A DNA stretch of 44,794 nucleotides from NCBI GenBank assembly GCA_022510605.1, contig JAFLTB010000012.1, forward strand, positions 1 to 44,794, read 5' to 3'. Source of the stretch: Lachnospiraceae bacterium (GTDB lineage: Bacteria; Bacillota; Clostridia; Lachnospirales; Lachnospiraceae). This document shows, one piece after another, positions 16,455 through 24,597 of this stretch (its first letter is position 1; every line of letters starts with the position of its first letter). The notes below the pieces were generated by a model that was given only the letters and a program-made list of their open reading frames with translations, was not told the origin of the DNA and ran no database searches. The translations under genes and the position numbers were made by a program.

Positions 16455-17885
16455 ATGATGAGATCATTGTTTTCCGGAATTTCCGGATTGAAGGTTCATC
16501 AGACAAGGATGGACGTAATTGGTAACAACATTTCCAACGTAAATACATCTGGTTTCCGTGCCGGAACAGCGCACTTCACAGATGTATTCTATCAGACCAC
16601 CAAGAGCGCTTCCGGACCGAACGCAGCCACAGGTGCGGCAGGTACCAATGCCATGCAGATTGGTCTTGGTGCCAACGTGGCGGCGATTTCCGTGGATTTA
16701 AGCGGTACGGGAGCCACCCAGCGTACAGACCGTGGTATGGACATGATGATAAACGGCGATGCTTTCTTTATCGTAAGAAGCAATGGAAGCACATACTTTA
16801 CCAAAGCTGGATATATGGACATCGATGCCGATGGTACATTGTATTGTGCCACCAATGGTGCCACAGTGTTAGGCTGGAGTGTGGATGAGAACGGAGAGAT
16901 TCGGAAAGACACCGTAGCGCCGCTGACCCTGATGGGAGGCGAATTTGCTTACTCGGCTCCAACCGCCACTAGCAGAACCAGCTTGAAGGGAAATATCGAC
17001 AGCATGGACCCTCTGGTGGCTTACAGTGAGGATGGTGTAGGAAATTATCCAATTTCCGTAAGTTTTTATGATAACGTAGGTAATCTGTTCTCTGCCAAGT
17101 TCACTATTGCGAAAGCATCGGAGGATACCGACTCCACTTTCACTATCCGACTTGCAGATGTTCAGGGGCCGGATGGAAAATCTATCCTGCGGAGAGAAAC
17201 CCTGGATGAGAATGGAAATCCAACATATGAACCTACAGAGCAGTACCTGAATTTTAATGGTGAGGAACTGAGTTACGATGTAGATGCGGACGGCAACATT
17301 ATTTTTGATGATGCACAGTGGCCGACCCTTACCTTCAATGGTTCTACCGGTCACTTCACCTCGGTTTCCAGCGATGATGGTGAAACCCTGAATCTGACTC
17401 TGAACCCTAGCGAAGAGAACAATGCCTTCCCGTTAGGCGGTGTGAGTATTGATTTTTCCAATCTTACCAAATACGCCAGCGATGGCAACACCAGTGTACA
17501 GCCGGATTACAGAAATGGAAATGAGGCAGGAAGCCTGCAGGGCTACTCCATCCAGACAGATGGAAAGATTTATGGTGTATACAGCAACGGTGACAAGAGA
17601 CTGATGGGCCAGATTGCAGTGGCAACCTTCCCGAACCCGTCCGGTCTGGAGGCAGTGGGAAACAGCCTCTATGCGGCAACCTTAAACTCCGGTGAATTTG
17701 ACGGTATTGGAATTGACATAACAGAGATTGGCAGCTTTTCCGTCGGCGCCCTGGAGATGTCGGATGTGGACCTGGCTACGGAATTTACCAGTATGATTGT
17801 CACTCAGCGTGGTTTTCAGGCAAATTCCCGTGTTATTACCACCACCGATACCATGTTAGAGGAACTGGTAAATCTGAAACGATAA
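16455..17885 (+). CDS. flgE: flagellar hook protein FlgE
   Basis: A 476-residue hook subunit. The N-terminal rod/hook motif (SGISGLKVHQTRMDVIGNNISNVNTSGFR, quoted here as two pieces: SGISGLKVHQTRMDVIG and NNISNVNTSGFR) and the C-terminal ATEFTSMIVTQRGFQANSRVI helix are both intact. The central region is the surface-exposed variable part. GGAGGGTG precedes the first of two consecutive ATGs. Hook subunits are made in large numbers, which may explain the hairpins on both sides of the gene. Confidence 0.95.
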   Translation: MMRSLFSGISGLKVHQTRMDVIGNNISNVNTSGFRAGTAHFTDVFYQTTKSASGPNAATGAAGTNAMQIGLGANVAAISVDLSGTGATQRTDRGMDMMINGDAFFIVRSNGSTYFTKAGYMDIDADGTLYCATNGATVLGWSVDENGEIRKDTVAPLTLMGGEFAYSAPTATSRTSLKGNIDSMDPLVAYSEDGVGNYPISVSFYDNVGNLFSAKFTIAKASEDTDSTFTIRLADVQGPDGKSILRRETLDENGNPTYEPTEQYLNFNGEELSYDVDADGNIIFDDAQWPTLTFNGSTGHFTSVSSDDGETLNLTLNPSEENNAFPLGGVSIDFSNLTKYASDGNTSVQPDYRNGNEAGSLQGYSIQTDGKIYGVYSNGDKRLMGQIAVATFPNPSGLEAVGNSLYAATLNSGEFDGIGIDITEIGSFSVGALEMSDVDLATEFTSMIVTQRGFQANSRVITTTDTMLEELVNLKR

Positions 17886-17913
17886 ATATACGGATAGTAT
17901 AAGGTTAATTTTT

Positions 17914-17946
17914 GAAATGGGTGACTCACTGGCAGTCGCCCATTTC
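17914..17946 (+). other. stable hairpin between flgE and flbD
   Basis: Arms 17914-17926 and 17934-17946 pair over 13 bases with one T-G wobble and a 7-base loop. The following bases are CCCGTG rather than a T-run, so it is unlikely to be an efficient intrinsic terminator. It could stabilise the 3' end of flgE mRNA or cause partial polarity. Confidence 0.6.
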
Positions 17947-17982
17947 CCCGTGTAAAACCGAGACAAGGAGGTCGAAGCCAAT

Positions 17983-18171
17983 ATGATTGATGTGACAAGG
18001 ATGAATGGTTTAGTGGTAACTATTAACAATGATTTGATTGAAACCGTCGAAGAAACGCCGGATACAGTCATTACCCTTACCACAGGAAAAAAAATAATTG
18101 TAAAAGAAAGTAGACAAGAGGTGAAAAATTTAGTAAAATGTTTTAAGAAAGAAATATTTTGTAACAATTAA
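17983..18171 (+). CDS. flbD: flagellar protein FlbD (SwrD-like)
   Basis: A 62-residue protein starting MIDVTRMNGLVVTINNDLIE, the family signature of FlbD/SwrD (YlzI), with a TPDTVITLTTGKKIIVKES core. In Bacillus, SwrD lies right after flgE and raises stator power for swarming. Here it is followed 12 bases later by motA, which fits a stator-linked role. Its AAGGAGG site lies in a 17-base string shared with the TIGR02530 gene. Confidence 0.9.
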   Translation: MIDVTRMNGLVVTINNDLIETVEETPDTVITLTTGKKIIVKESRQEVKNLVKCFKKEIFCNN

Positions 18172-18183
18172 GGTGGTGTAAAT

Positions 18184-18987
18184 TTGGATTTAGCAACAAT
18201 AGTTGGTATCATCGGTTGTGCGGCGGCCGTTGTGTATGGTATCGTGTCGGGAGACCAGGGAGTAGCCGCGCTGGGAAATTTCTGGGATACGCCTTCTTTC
18301 TTTATTGTGTTTATTGGTTCGCTGATGTGTATGCTTACCATGTCAGACAGTTTTAAAGGATTTGTAGGTTCTCTGAAGTCCTTTCTTCTGACCACGAAGG
18401 TGCCGGCCTATAATGAGGGCGAGGTCATACATAAAATCATTGATTTGGCCAATGTAGCCCGTAAGGAAGGTCTCTTGCAGTTGGAGGAGGCCGCAGGGGA
18501 TATTGATGATGACTTTTTGAAAAAAGGCATTATGCTGATTGTAGACGGTACAGACCAGGAACTGGTATCCAATATTCTGGAGACGGAGCTGAACTGTATT
18601 GAGCAGCGCCATAACAAGGTAATCGGTTTCTGGAATGGTCTGTCAGCCATGGGTCCTGCCTGGGGTATGATTGGTACCCTGATTGGTCTGATTAACATGT
18701 TGAAGTTGTTAGACGACCCAAGTTCCATCGGACCGAACATGGCGGTGGCGTTGATTACCACCTTATATGGTTCTTTGATTGCTAACTGGCTGTGTACGCC
18801 GATAGCACAGAAACTGCAGGCCATCAACCGTCAGGAAATTATGATGAAGGAAGTTATCTGCGAGGGTATCCTGTCCATTCAGGCAGGAGAAAACCCGAGA
18901 GTCATTGAAGAAAAACTGAAGTCCTTCCTGGCTCCGGGAACCCGGGATGCAGTATTAGGAAATCCGGATCAAGGTGGTGACGCTTAA
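18184..18987 (+). CDS. motA: flagellar stator protein MotA (PomA/MotP-like)
   Basis: A 267-residue protein with four predicted membrane segments and a large cytoplasmic loop (about residues 60-150). The GPAWGMIGTLIGLINML and MAVALITTLYGSLIAN segments of helices 3-4 are close to those of the sodium-type stators PomA/MotP. The start is TTG at 18184 with AAGGTGG eight bases or so upstream; no ATG fits. Five MotA-type and two MotB-type chains form a stator unit. The stop overlaps the motB ATG. Confidence 0.93.
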   Translation: MDLATIVGIIGCAAAVVYGIVSGDQGVAALGNFWDTPSFFIVFIGSLMCMLTMSDSFKGFVGSLKSFLLTTKVPAYNEGEVIHKIIDLANVARKEGLLQLEEAAGDIDDDFLKKGIMLIVDGTDQELVSNILETELNCIEQRHNKVIGFWNGLSAMGPAWGMIGTLIGLINMLKLLDDPSSIGPNMAVALITTLYGSLIANWLCTPIAQKLQAINRQEIMMKEVICEGILSIQAGENPRVIEEKLKSFLAPGTRDAVLGNPDQGGDA

Positions 18988-19859
18988 TGGCTCGTAAAAG
19001 TGAAGAACCGCAGGGACCAGAGGCTGGATGGATTAATACCTTTGCCGACCTGATGAACCTGCTGCTCTGTTTCTTCGTGCTTCTCTTTTCCATGTCCACG
19101 GTAGATGCGGATAAATATGAACAGCTGGTTACCTCCATGACCGAGAGTATCAATATATTTTCCGGTGGAGGCTCCGTAGTAGGAGAGGGGCCCTTTGTGT
19201 CCAGCGGAACCGATCAGCTGGTTTCCATTGCGGATTATTTTAATGCATTTGAAAATCCCGGTTCAGAGGATTCTGAAGAGGATGGCAAGGAGTCGCCAAA
19301 CAGTACGCCGAATCCGGACAGTCCATCCACTGAGACAACAACCGTGACGGATGAAATCAAAAATCAGGTAGAAGCGGCAAATATGGAGGAATTGAAAAAC
19401 CGGACAGAGGAAATCTACACAAATGTTGTAGATGAAGCCAGAAACCGGAATGTGGAAGACCAGATTACTGTTAATATGGATAAAAATTATCAGTATGTAC
19501 AGATTTCCATGAACGGAGCGCTTCTGTTCGATTCGGGAGCAGCGGAGATTAAGAAATCCACTCTGCCGCTTCTCAGCAAAGTAGGAGATATACTCAAACT
19601 GTATGACAGTCATATGATAAAGATTGAGGGACATACAGATGATGTACCAATATCCAGCAGCCAGTATCCGGATAATATGTGGCTGTCCACGGCCAGAGCC
19701 ATGCAGGTCTTTGAATATTTGAAGGATAAGAAAAAGTTACAGCCTGAGAGTATGGAGGCCACAGGGCGGGGCGAATACGATAAAATCGCATCCAACAAGA
19801 CAGAGAAAGGCCGGGCACAGAACCGGCGTGTGGAAATAAAAATATATACGGACGAATAG
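18987..19859 (+). CDS. motB: flagellar stator protein MotB
   Basis: A 290-residue protein with one membrane helix (about 18-38) holding the ion-carrying Asp at residue 21 (TFADLMNLLLCFFVLLFSMS). A Ser/Glu/Thr-rich stretch and a linker helix follow, then a C-terminal OmpA-like peptidoglycan-binding domain (EGHTDDVPISS, then GRAQNRRVEIKI). It anchors the stator to the wall. The ATG overlaps the motA stop (TAATG). Confidence 0.95.
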   Translation: MARKSEEPQGPEAGWINTFADLMNLLLCFFVLLFSMSTVDADKYEQLVTSMTESINIFSGGGSVVGEGPFVSSGTDQLVSIADYFNAFENPGSEDSEEDGKESPNSTPNPDSPSTETTTVTDEIKNQVEAANMEELKNRTEEIYTNVVDEARNRNVEDQITVNMDKNYQYVQISMNGALLFDSGAAEIKKSTLPLLSKVGDILKLYDSHMIKIEGHTDDVPISSSQYPDNMWLSTARAMQVFEYLKDKKKLQPESMEATGRGEYDKIASNKTEKGRAQNRRVEIKIYTDE

Positions 19860-19872
19860 GAGGTCTGTTTCA

Positions 19873-20385
19873 ATGAAAAAGAATATATTGACTATTGTGA
19901 TTATGGCGGCAACACTGATGAATCTGATTTTAACCATTGTACTGATTTTTTCCGTGATGCCGGCCATGAATAAAACCGGGAATCTGATCGATAAGGTAGC
20001 CTCGGTTATTGATTTGGAGATTGATGATAAAAATGAGCAGGAAGAATATACCATTGAGGATCTGGTTACCTTCCCGATACAGTATGAGTCGAACCAGACC
20101 ATCAATCTGCAGAAAGATCCGGGGGATAGTACAGCTCACTATGCCCAGTTAAGCGGTATGGTCATTTCCTTTAACCCTAAAGCAGAGGATTATGATGATA
20201 TATATGCTTCCGTGACCACCAATACGGTATATGTGGAGGATATTGTCAAAGCCACCATCGGCGAATATTCATTAACTACCTACAATGATACAGCGGTAAA
20301 AGAGGAAGCTCTCAAGCGTATCCAGGAGCGTTATAATACAAAATGTATCGTAGATATTTCTCTTACCGGTTTGGTGCGGTCGTAA
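19873..20385 (+). CDS. fliL: flagellar basal body-associated protein FliL
   Basis: A 170-residue single-pass protein: N-terminal membrane helix (about 5-28), a linker, then a FliL domain with the AEDYDDIYASVTTNTVYVEDIV strand/helix region and a conserved end (LKRIQERYNTKCIVDISLTGLV). FliL surrounds and supports the stator. It follows motB by 13 bases with AGGAGGT in front. A 144-base gap with a candidate promoter follows. Confidence 0.88.
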   Translation: MKKNILTIVIMAATLMNLILTIVLIFSVMPAMNKTGNLIDKVASVIDLEIDDKNEQEEYTIEDLVTFPIQYESNQTINLQKDPGDSTAHYAQLSGMVISFNPKAEDYDDIYASVTTNTVYVEDIVKATIGEYSLTTYNDTAVKEEALKRIQERYNTKCIVDISLTGLVRS

Positions 20386-20448
20386 TGTAATATATCGGCA
20401 TAATCGAAAAAAAATTAACACCAAATGACAATATATTAAAAAAAGTGC

Positions 20449-20480
20449 TTTATGTTATCAGCTAAATGTGTTATTATAAT
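20449..20480 (+). promoter_or_regulatory. possible promoter for fliM and downstream genes
   Basis: A perfect -10 TATAAT at 20475-20480 lies in the A/T-rich, 144-base gap between fliL and fliM, the longest gap between fliK and the end of fliA. No good -35 box sits at the proper distance; TTATGT (20449) is poorly spaced. Transcription would start near 20487. Confidence 0.35.
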
Positions 20481-20529
20481 ATATGGCACTGTAAATGCCT
20501 ATAAGACAGTGGAGTGAGGTGAGAATGCT

Positions 20530-21507
20530 ATGGGGGACGTGCTATCCCAAAATGAGATAGATAATTTGTTATCTGCTCTGAACAGTGGCGAGTTTGACCC
20601 GATGGAGATAGATGGCGAGGATGAGCGGCAGATTAAGGAATATGATTTTGCAAGACCGTCCAAGTTTTCCAAAGAGCATTTGCGGACACTGGTATTTATT
20701 TTTGAACATTATGCCAGGCTGCTTTCCACCAATCTTCCCGTGTATTTACGGAAGAGTGTCCAGGTGGAGGTTATGCACTCCGAGGCTGCCACATATCAGG
20801 AATTTTCCAATTCCCTGTCGGATCCGGTATTGTTGGGAGTGGTGAATTTCACACCGTTAGAGGGGAACATTATTATGGAAATGGCAACTGGTCTGGGATA
20901 TGCTATTGTAGACCGGATGCTGGGCGGTGATGGACAGCCTTTGGAGAAAAACAGAGAATTTACAGAGATAGAGTTGACGATTATTGAGCGTATCCTTGTA
21001 GTATGTGTGAATCTTCTGGTGGAGTCATGGCAGAGTGTTCTGCAGCTGGAACCGCTGTTGGAGCGGATTGAGACCAATTCGCAGTTTGCCCAGTTTGTGA
21101 CACCAAATGAGATGACTTCCATTATTACCATGAATATCAAGATTGGCAATGTGGAGGGACTGATGAATGTCTGTATTCCGTATGCGGTTCTGGAGCCGGT
21201 AATTGATAAGGTAAATACCAAATACTGGTATTCCACCTCTCAGACCAAGGACGATGGAGTTTACCGGGAGGTGCTGGAGGATTCCCTTCGGAGGGCGAAG
21301 ATTCCTGTCCGTGCCATTATGGGCCGGAGCGCTATATCGGTCAACGATTTCATTCATCTTCAGCCGGGAGATATTATTAAGGTGAATACCCGAATAGAAG
21401 ATGAACTGGATGTTTATGTAGGGAATATCAAGAAATTTTCTGCAATACCGGGAGCCTTTGAGGATTCCTATGCAGTGAAAATAAAATCAATATATAGAGA
21501 GGAGTAG
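20530..21507 (+). CDS. fliM: flagellar motor switch protein FliM
   Basis: A 325-residue C-ring protein. The N-terminal CheY-P docking peptide LSQNEIDNLLSAL is present at residues 5-17. The CheC-like middle domain follows and the C-terminal SpoA domain (KIPVRAIMGRSAISVNDFIHLQPGDII) closes the protein. It passes the chemotaxis signal to FliG. GTGAGGTGAG lies before the ATG. fliY follows after 4 bases. Confidence 0.96.
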   Translation: MGDVLSQNEIDNLLSALNSGEFDPMEIDGEDERQIKEYDFARPSKFSKEHLRTLVFIFEHYARLLSTNLPVYLRKSVQVEVMHSEAATYQEFSNSLSDPVLLGVVNFTPLEGNIIMEMATGLGYAIVDRMLGGDGQPLEKNREFTEIELTIIERILVVCVNLLVESWQSVLQLEPLLERIETNSQFAQFVTPNEMTSIITMNIKIGNVEGLMNVCIPYAVLEPVIDKVNTKYWYSTSQTKDDGVYREVLEDSLRRAKIPVRAIMGRSAISVNDFIHLQPGDIIKVNTRIEDELDVYVGNIKKFSAIPGAFEDSYAVKIKSIYREE

Positions 21508-21511
21508 TGCA

Positions 21512-22696
21512 ATGGACGGAATGTTATCGCAGGAAGAAATCAATGCGTTATTAGGCAGCGTGGATGCAGAAGATAGTTCTGCAGGTGCCGAAAGCGATGA
21601 GGCATCCGTAGTCGTTGCAGATTCCGACGCGTTGTCTCCGGAAGAAAGCGATGCCGTGGGTGAAATCGCCAATATCAGCATGGGGACGGCAGCAACGACA
21701 CTTTCTATACTTGTGAACAACCGGGTGGATATAACGACACCGAGTGTTTCCTATGTCACTTTGGAGCAGCTGGCAGAACAGCAGACGACGCCATGTGTAT
21801 TTATTTACATTTCCTATAGAGCAGGTCTGGATGGGCGCAATATCCTGGTTCTGGATGAGCAGGATGTAAAGGTCATTACCGATTTGATGATGGGAGGAGA
21901 CGGAACCAGTACCGATACCGAGTTGAATGATTTGCATCTCAGCGCTATCTGTGAGGCGATGAATCAGATGATGGGTTCGGCAGCCACCTCCATGTCTTCT
22001 ATGATAGGGGAGATGGTAGATATCAGCCCGCCAACGGCCACCAGAGTCAATATGAGCGATGAGTTTGGCGATGAATTACAGGATTTGATGGGACAGACCT
22101 TTGTAATGGTGTCCTTCCGCATGGTGATTGGGGACTTGGTGGACAGCCAGATTATGCAGTTGTATCCATTTGAGTTTGCCCGTATGATTTATCAGCGGTT
22201 TAAGGAATCGAGCACAGGAGAAGCGGAGCAGTCTGAGGCACCGGCACCGCAGCCGGCTGCAGCACCGGAACCAGCACCAGCTCCGGCTCCACAGGCAGCG
22301 GCACCGCAGCCGCAGGCACCGCCACCAAATGCAGGTATGCAACAACAGCCTATGGGAGCAATGCAGCAGCCTATGTATGCAATGCCTCCGCAGGATCTTA
22401 ATATACAGCCGGCACAGTTCCAGAGTTTCGCACCAATGTCGAATCTGGATGGAATTGCACCGGAGAACATCGATCTGATTATGGATGTTCCGCTGGAAGT
22501 AACTGTTGAGTTGGGAAGGACCAGTAAGTCCATCAAGGAGATTCTGGACTTCTCGCCAGGAACCATTATTGAACTGGAAAAACTGGCAGGAGAGCCGATT
22601 GATGTTCTGGTTAACGGAAAGTTTGTAGCAAAAGGCGAGGTTGTTGTAATTGAGGAAAGTTTCGGCATACGAGTGACCGAAATTATCAAAGAATGA
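21512..22696 (+). CDS. fliY: flagellar motor switch phosphatase FliY (FliN-type fusion)
   Basis: 394 residues in three parts: an N-terminal CheY-P binding peptide (LSQEEINALLGS, 5-16), a CheC-like phosphatase domain, and a C-terminal FliN/SpoA domain after a Pro/Ala/Gln-rich linker (about 240-300). Both CheC-type active-site motifs are intact: Asp47-Glu51-Asn54 and Ser144-Glu148-Asn151. It can therefore act as C-ring subunit and as CheY-P phosphatase. This matters because cheC is absent from its usual place between cheW and cheD. Confidence 0.95.
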   Translation: MDGMLSQEEINALLGSVDAEDSSAGAESDEASVVVADSDALSPEESDAVGEIANISMGTAATTLSILVNNRVDITTPSVSYVTLEQLAEQQTTPCVFIYISYRAGLDGRNILVLDEQDVKVITDLMMGGDGTSTDTELNDLHLSAICEAMNQMMGSAATSMSSMIGEMVDISPPTATRVNMSDEFGDELQDLMGQTFVMVSFRMVIGDLVDSQIMQLYPFEFARMIYQRFKESSTGEAEQSEAPAPQPAAAPEPAPAPAPQAAAPQPQAPPPNAGMQQQPMGAMQQPMYAMPPQDLNIQPAQFQSFAPMSNLDGIAPENIDLIMDVPLEVTVELGRTSKSIKEILDFSPGTIIELEKLAGEPIDVLVNGKFVAKGEVVVIEESFGIRVTEIIKE

Positions 22697-22715
22697 AAAC
22701 GGAGGGGAACAGACA

Positions 22716-23078
22716 ATGGCTAAAAGTGTTCTGATTTGCGATGATGCAGCGTTTATGAGGGTTATGATTAAAGATATCCTGAGTAAGAATGGTTATGAGA
22801 TTGCCGGGGAAGCAGAGAATGGTGCAAAGGCAGTTGAGAAATACAACGAGACCAAACCGGACCTGGTAATGATGGATATCACCATGCCGGAGATGGATGG
22901 CATTGAAGCGCTGAAGAAGATTAAAGAGGGGGATCCGGGCGCAACGGTTATTATGTGTTCTGCCATGGGCCAGCAGGCTATGGTAATTGAGTCCATTCAG
23001 TCAGGGGCGAAAGACTTTATTGTTAAGCCGTTCCAGGCAGACCGTGTATTGGAAGCGGTTAAAAAGGCAGTTGGTTAA
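22716..23078 (+). CDS. cheY: chemotaxis response regulator CheY
   Basis: A 120-residue single receiver domain. The acidic pair is at Asp9-Asp10, the phosphoacceptor Asp is at residue 54 (LVMMDITMPEMDG), and the conserved Lys lies in FIVKPF. No output domain is attached. Phosphorylated by CheA, it binds FliM and FliY, whose genes lie directly upstream. In Bacillus CheY-P promotes counter-clockwise rotation; the sense here is not known. The ribosome-binding site is GGAGGGG. Confidence 0.95.
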   Translation: MAKSVLICDDAAFMRVMIKDILSKNGYEIAGEAENGAKAVEKYNETKPDLVMMDITMPEMDGIEALKKIKEGDPGATVIMCSAMGQQAMVIESIQSGAKDFIVKPFQADRVLEAVKKAVG

Positions 23079-23081
23079 AGA

Positions 23082-23435
23082 ATGCAAGATATTTTGCAGC
23101 TGCTGACAGTTATTGCAGTTTTTGTTCTTGTATTGGCGGCGACCCGTTATGCCACGAAGTGGATAGCAAAGTCCGGTGCGATACAGACTCATTCTGCCAA
23201 TATTAAAGTGATTGAGACCTTTAAGATTGCACCGAACAAATACATTCAGATTGTCCAGCTGGGTACAAAGTATTACTCCATTGGCGTCACCAAGGACACC
23301 ATAACCTTTTTGACGTCCTTAGAAGAAGAGCAGTTGGACTTTACCGAGAGGGCATCTGCGGAGCCGCAGATTCCCTTTAAGGAAATTCTGAACCGCCTGA
23401 ATAAAGCGGGCAAAAAAGAAAAGAGAGAAAAATAG
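23082..23435 (+). CDS. fliO: flagellar biosynthetic protein FliO
   Basis: A 117-residue protein with one N-terminal membrane helix (about 2-20) and a small SH3-like cytoplasmic region (IKVIETFKIAPNKYIQIVQLGTKYYSIGVT). FliO is a poorly conserved assembly factor for the FliP ring; the identification rests on this pattern and the position right before fliP. It follows cheY by only 3 bases, with a weak ribosome-binding site. Confidence 0.85.
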   Translation: MQDILQLLTVIAVFVLVLAATRYATKWIAKSGAIQTHSANIKVIETFKIAPNKYIQIVQLGTKYYSIGVTKDTITFLTSLEEEQLDFTERASAEPQIPFKEILNRLNKAGKKEKREK

Positions 23436-23441
23436 AAAAGG

Positions 23442-24308
23442 TTGGTATTTATGGATACACAGAAGAAAGTACGTCATATCTTAATGCACTATGGAATTCT
23501 GTTGGTTTTGCTATGTATATTAACCTTTTTTTGTAGTGCAAAGGTTTATGCGGCGCCGGTGGATTCCCGGGCGAATGTGGACCAGATAGAGGGAAGTACT
23601 GCCGGTGAGGTACAGGACCCGGATACTCCGGAGGATTTTGAATTTAATATTTCCAGTAATGCGGGAAGCAGCAGTCTGTCAGCCAGCATGCAGATTATTC
23701 TCGTGTTGACCGTGTTATCCCTGGCACCCTTTATTTTGATTATGATGACATCATTCACAAGGATTATTGTGGTGCTTCATTTTGTGCGCTCTGCTTTGGG
23801 AACACAGACTACGCCACCCAACCAGGTATTAGTGGGGCTGGCCCTGTTTTTGACGCTTTTTATTATGACTCCGGTGATGAGCCAGATAAATACGGACTGT
23901 ATTCAGCCCTATGAACAGGGGGAGTTGACCCAGGAGGAGGCTCTGAATGCCGGCCTGAAACCCCTCAGGGAATTTATGTTCCAGCAGACAAACCGCAGGG
24001 ACATCCGGCTGTTTTTGGAGATTGAAGAACAGAGCAATGATGTATCTGTGGATACTCCGGAGGATATTCCTACGCCGGTGTTAATTCCGGCCTTTATGAT
24101 TAGCGAACTTCGGACAGCGTTTATCATAGGTTTTCTGATATACCTGCCCTTTATTGTAATTGATATGGTGGTGTCTTCGACCCTGATGTCCATGGGTATG
24201 ATGATGCTGCCGCCTACTACCATATCCATGCCTTTTAAGATTTTGCTTTTTGTGCTGGCAGACGGCTGGAACCTGGTAATCGGCCAGGTGGTAAAAACCT
24301 TTTACTGA
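23442..24308 (+). CDS. fliP: flagellar export gate protein FliP
   Basis: A 288-residue core subunit of the export channel. A cleavable-looking signal peptide covers about residues 1-38 (ending in a KVYAAP-type site). Membrane helices flank the conserved TSFTRIIVVLHFVRSALGTQTTPPNQV stretch (seen as TSFTRIIVVLHFVR and TPPNQV) and the C-terminal IDMVVSSTLMSMGMMMLPP segment. Five FliP, four FliQ and one FliR form the gate. Confidence 0.96.
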   Translation: MVFMDTQKKVRHILMHYGILLVLLCILTFFCSAKVYAAPVDSRANVDQIEGSTAGEVQDPDTPEDFEFNISSNAGSSSLSASMQIILVLTVLSLAPFILIMMTSFTRIIVVLHFVRSALGTQTTPPNQVLVGLALFLTLFIMTPVMSQINTDCIQPYEQGELTQEEALNAGLKPLREFMFQQTNRRDIRLFLEIEEQSNDVSVDTPEDIPTPVLIPAFMISELRTAFIIGFLIYLPFIVIDMVVSSTLMSMGMMMLPPTTISMPFKILLFVLADGWNLVIGQVVKTFY

Positions 24309-24322
24309 CGGGAGGCGATTGA

Positions 24323-24595
24323 ATGACAGACGCAGAAGTACTGGATATTGCCAGGGAGATGATTTGGTGTATATTCAAATGTTCCGCACCTTTGCTGATT
24401 GTGTCATTGGTGATTGGACTTATTATCAGTATTTTCCAGACGGTAACGTCCATTCAGGAACAGACACTGACCTTTGTGCCCAAACTAATAGGGATTTTTA
24501 TTACCCTGCTTTTATGTGGCGGATGGATTATGAATAACTGTGTAGAGTTTTTAACCAGACTATGTAATCAGTTCTCTGCCTATGTAGGAGGCTAA
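24323..24595 (+). CDS. fliQ: flagellar export gate protein FliQ
   Basis: A 90-residue protein with two membrane helices. The LIISIFQTVTSIQEQTLTF segment and the FVPKLIGIFI turn are family hallmarks. It follows fliP by 14 bases with GGGAGGCGA in front and is followed 2 bases later by fliR. Confidence 0.96.
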   Translation: MTDAEVLDIAREMIWCIFKCSAPLLIVSLVIGLIISIFQTVTSIQEQTLTFVPKLIGIFITLLLCGGWIMNNCVEFLTRLCNQFSAYVGG

Positions 24596-24597
24596 GA

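Noticed and set aside
20392-20418. Minus-strand sigma-28-like boxes (GCCGATAT with TTAA 15 bases upstream) in the fliL-fliM gap
   Set aside because: It would point antisense into fliL where no gene is found, and the -35 box is poor. An antisense transcript cannot be excluded but is not supported.
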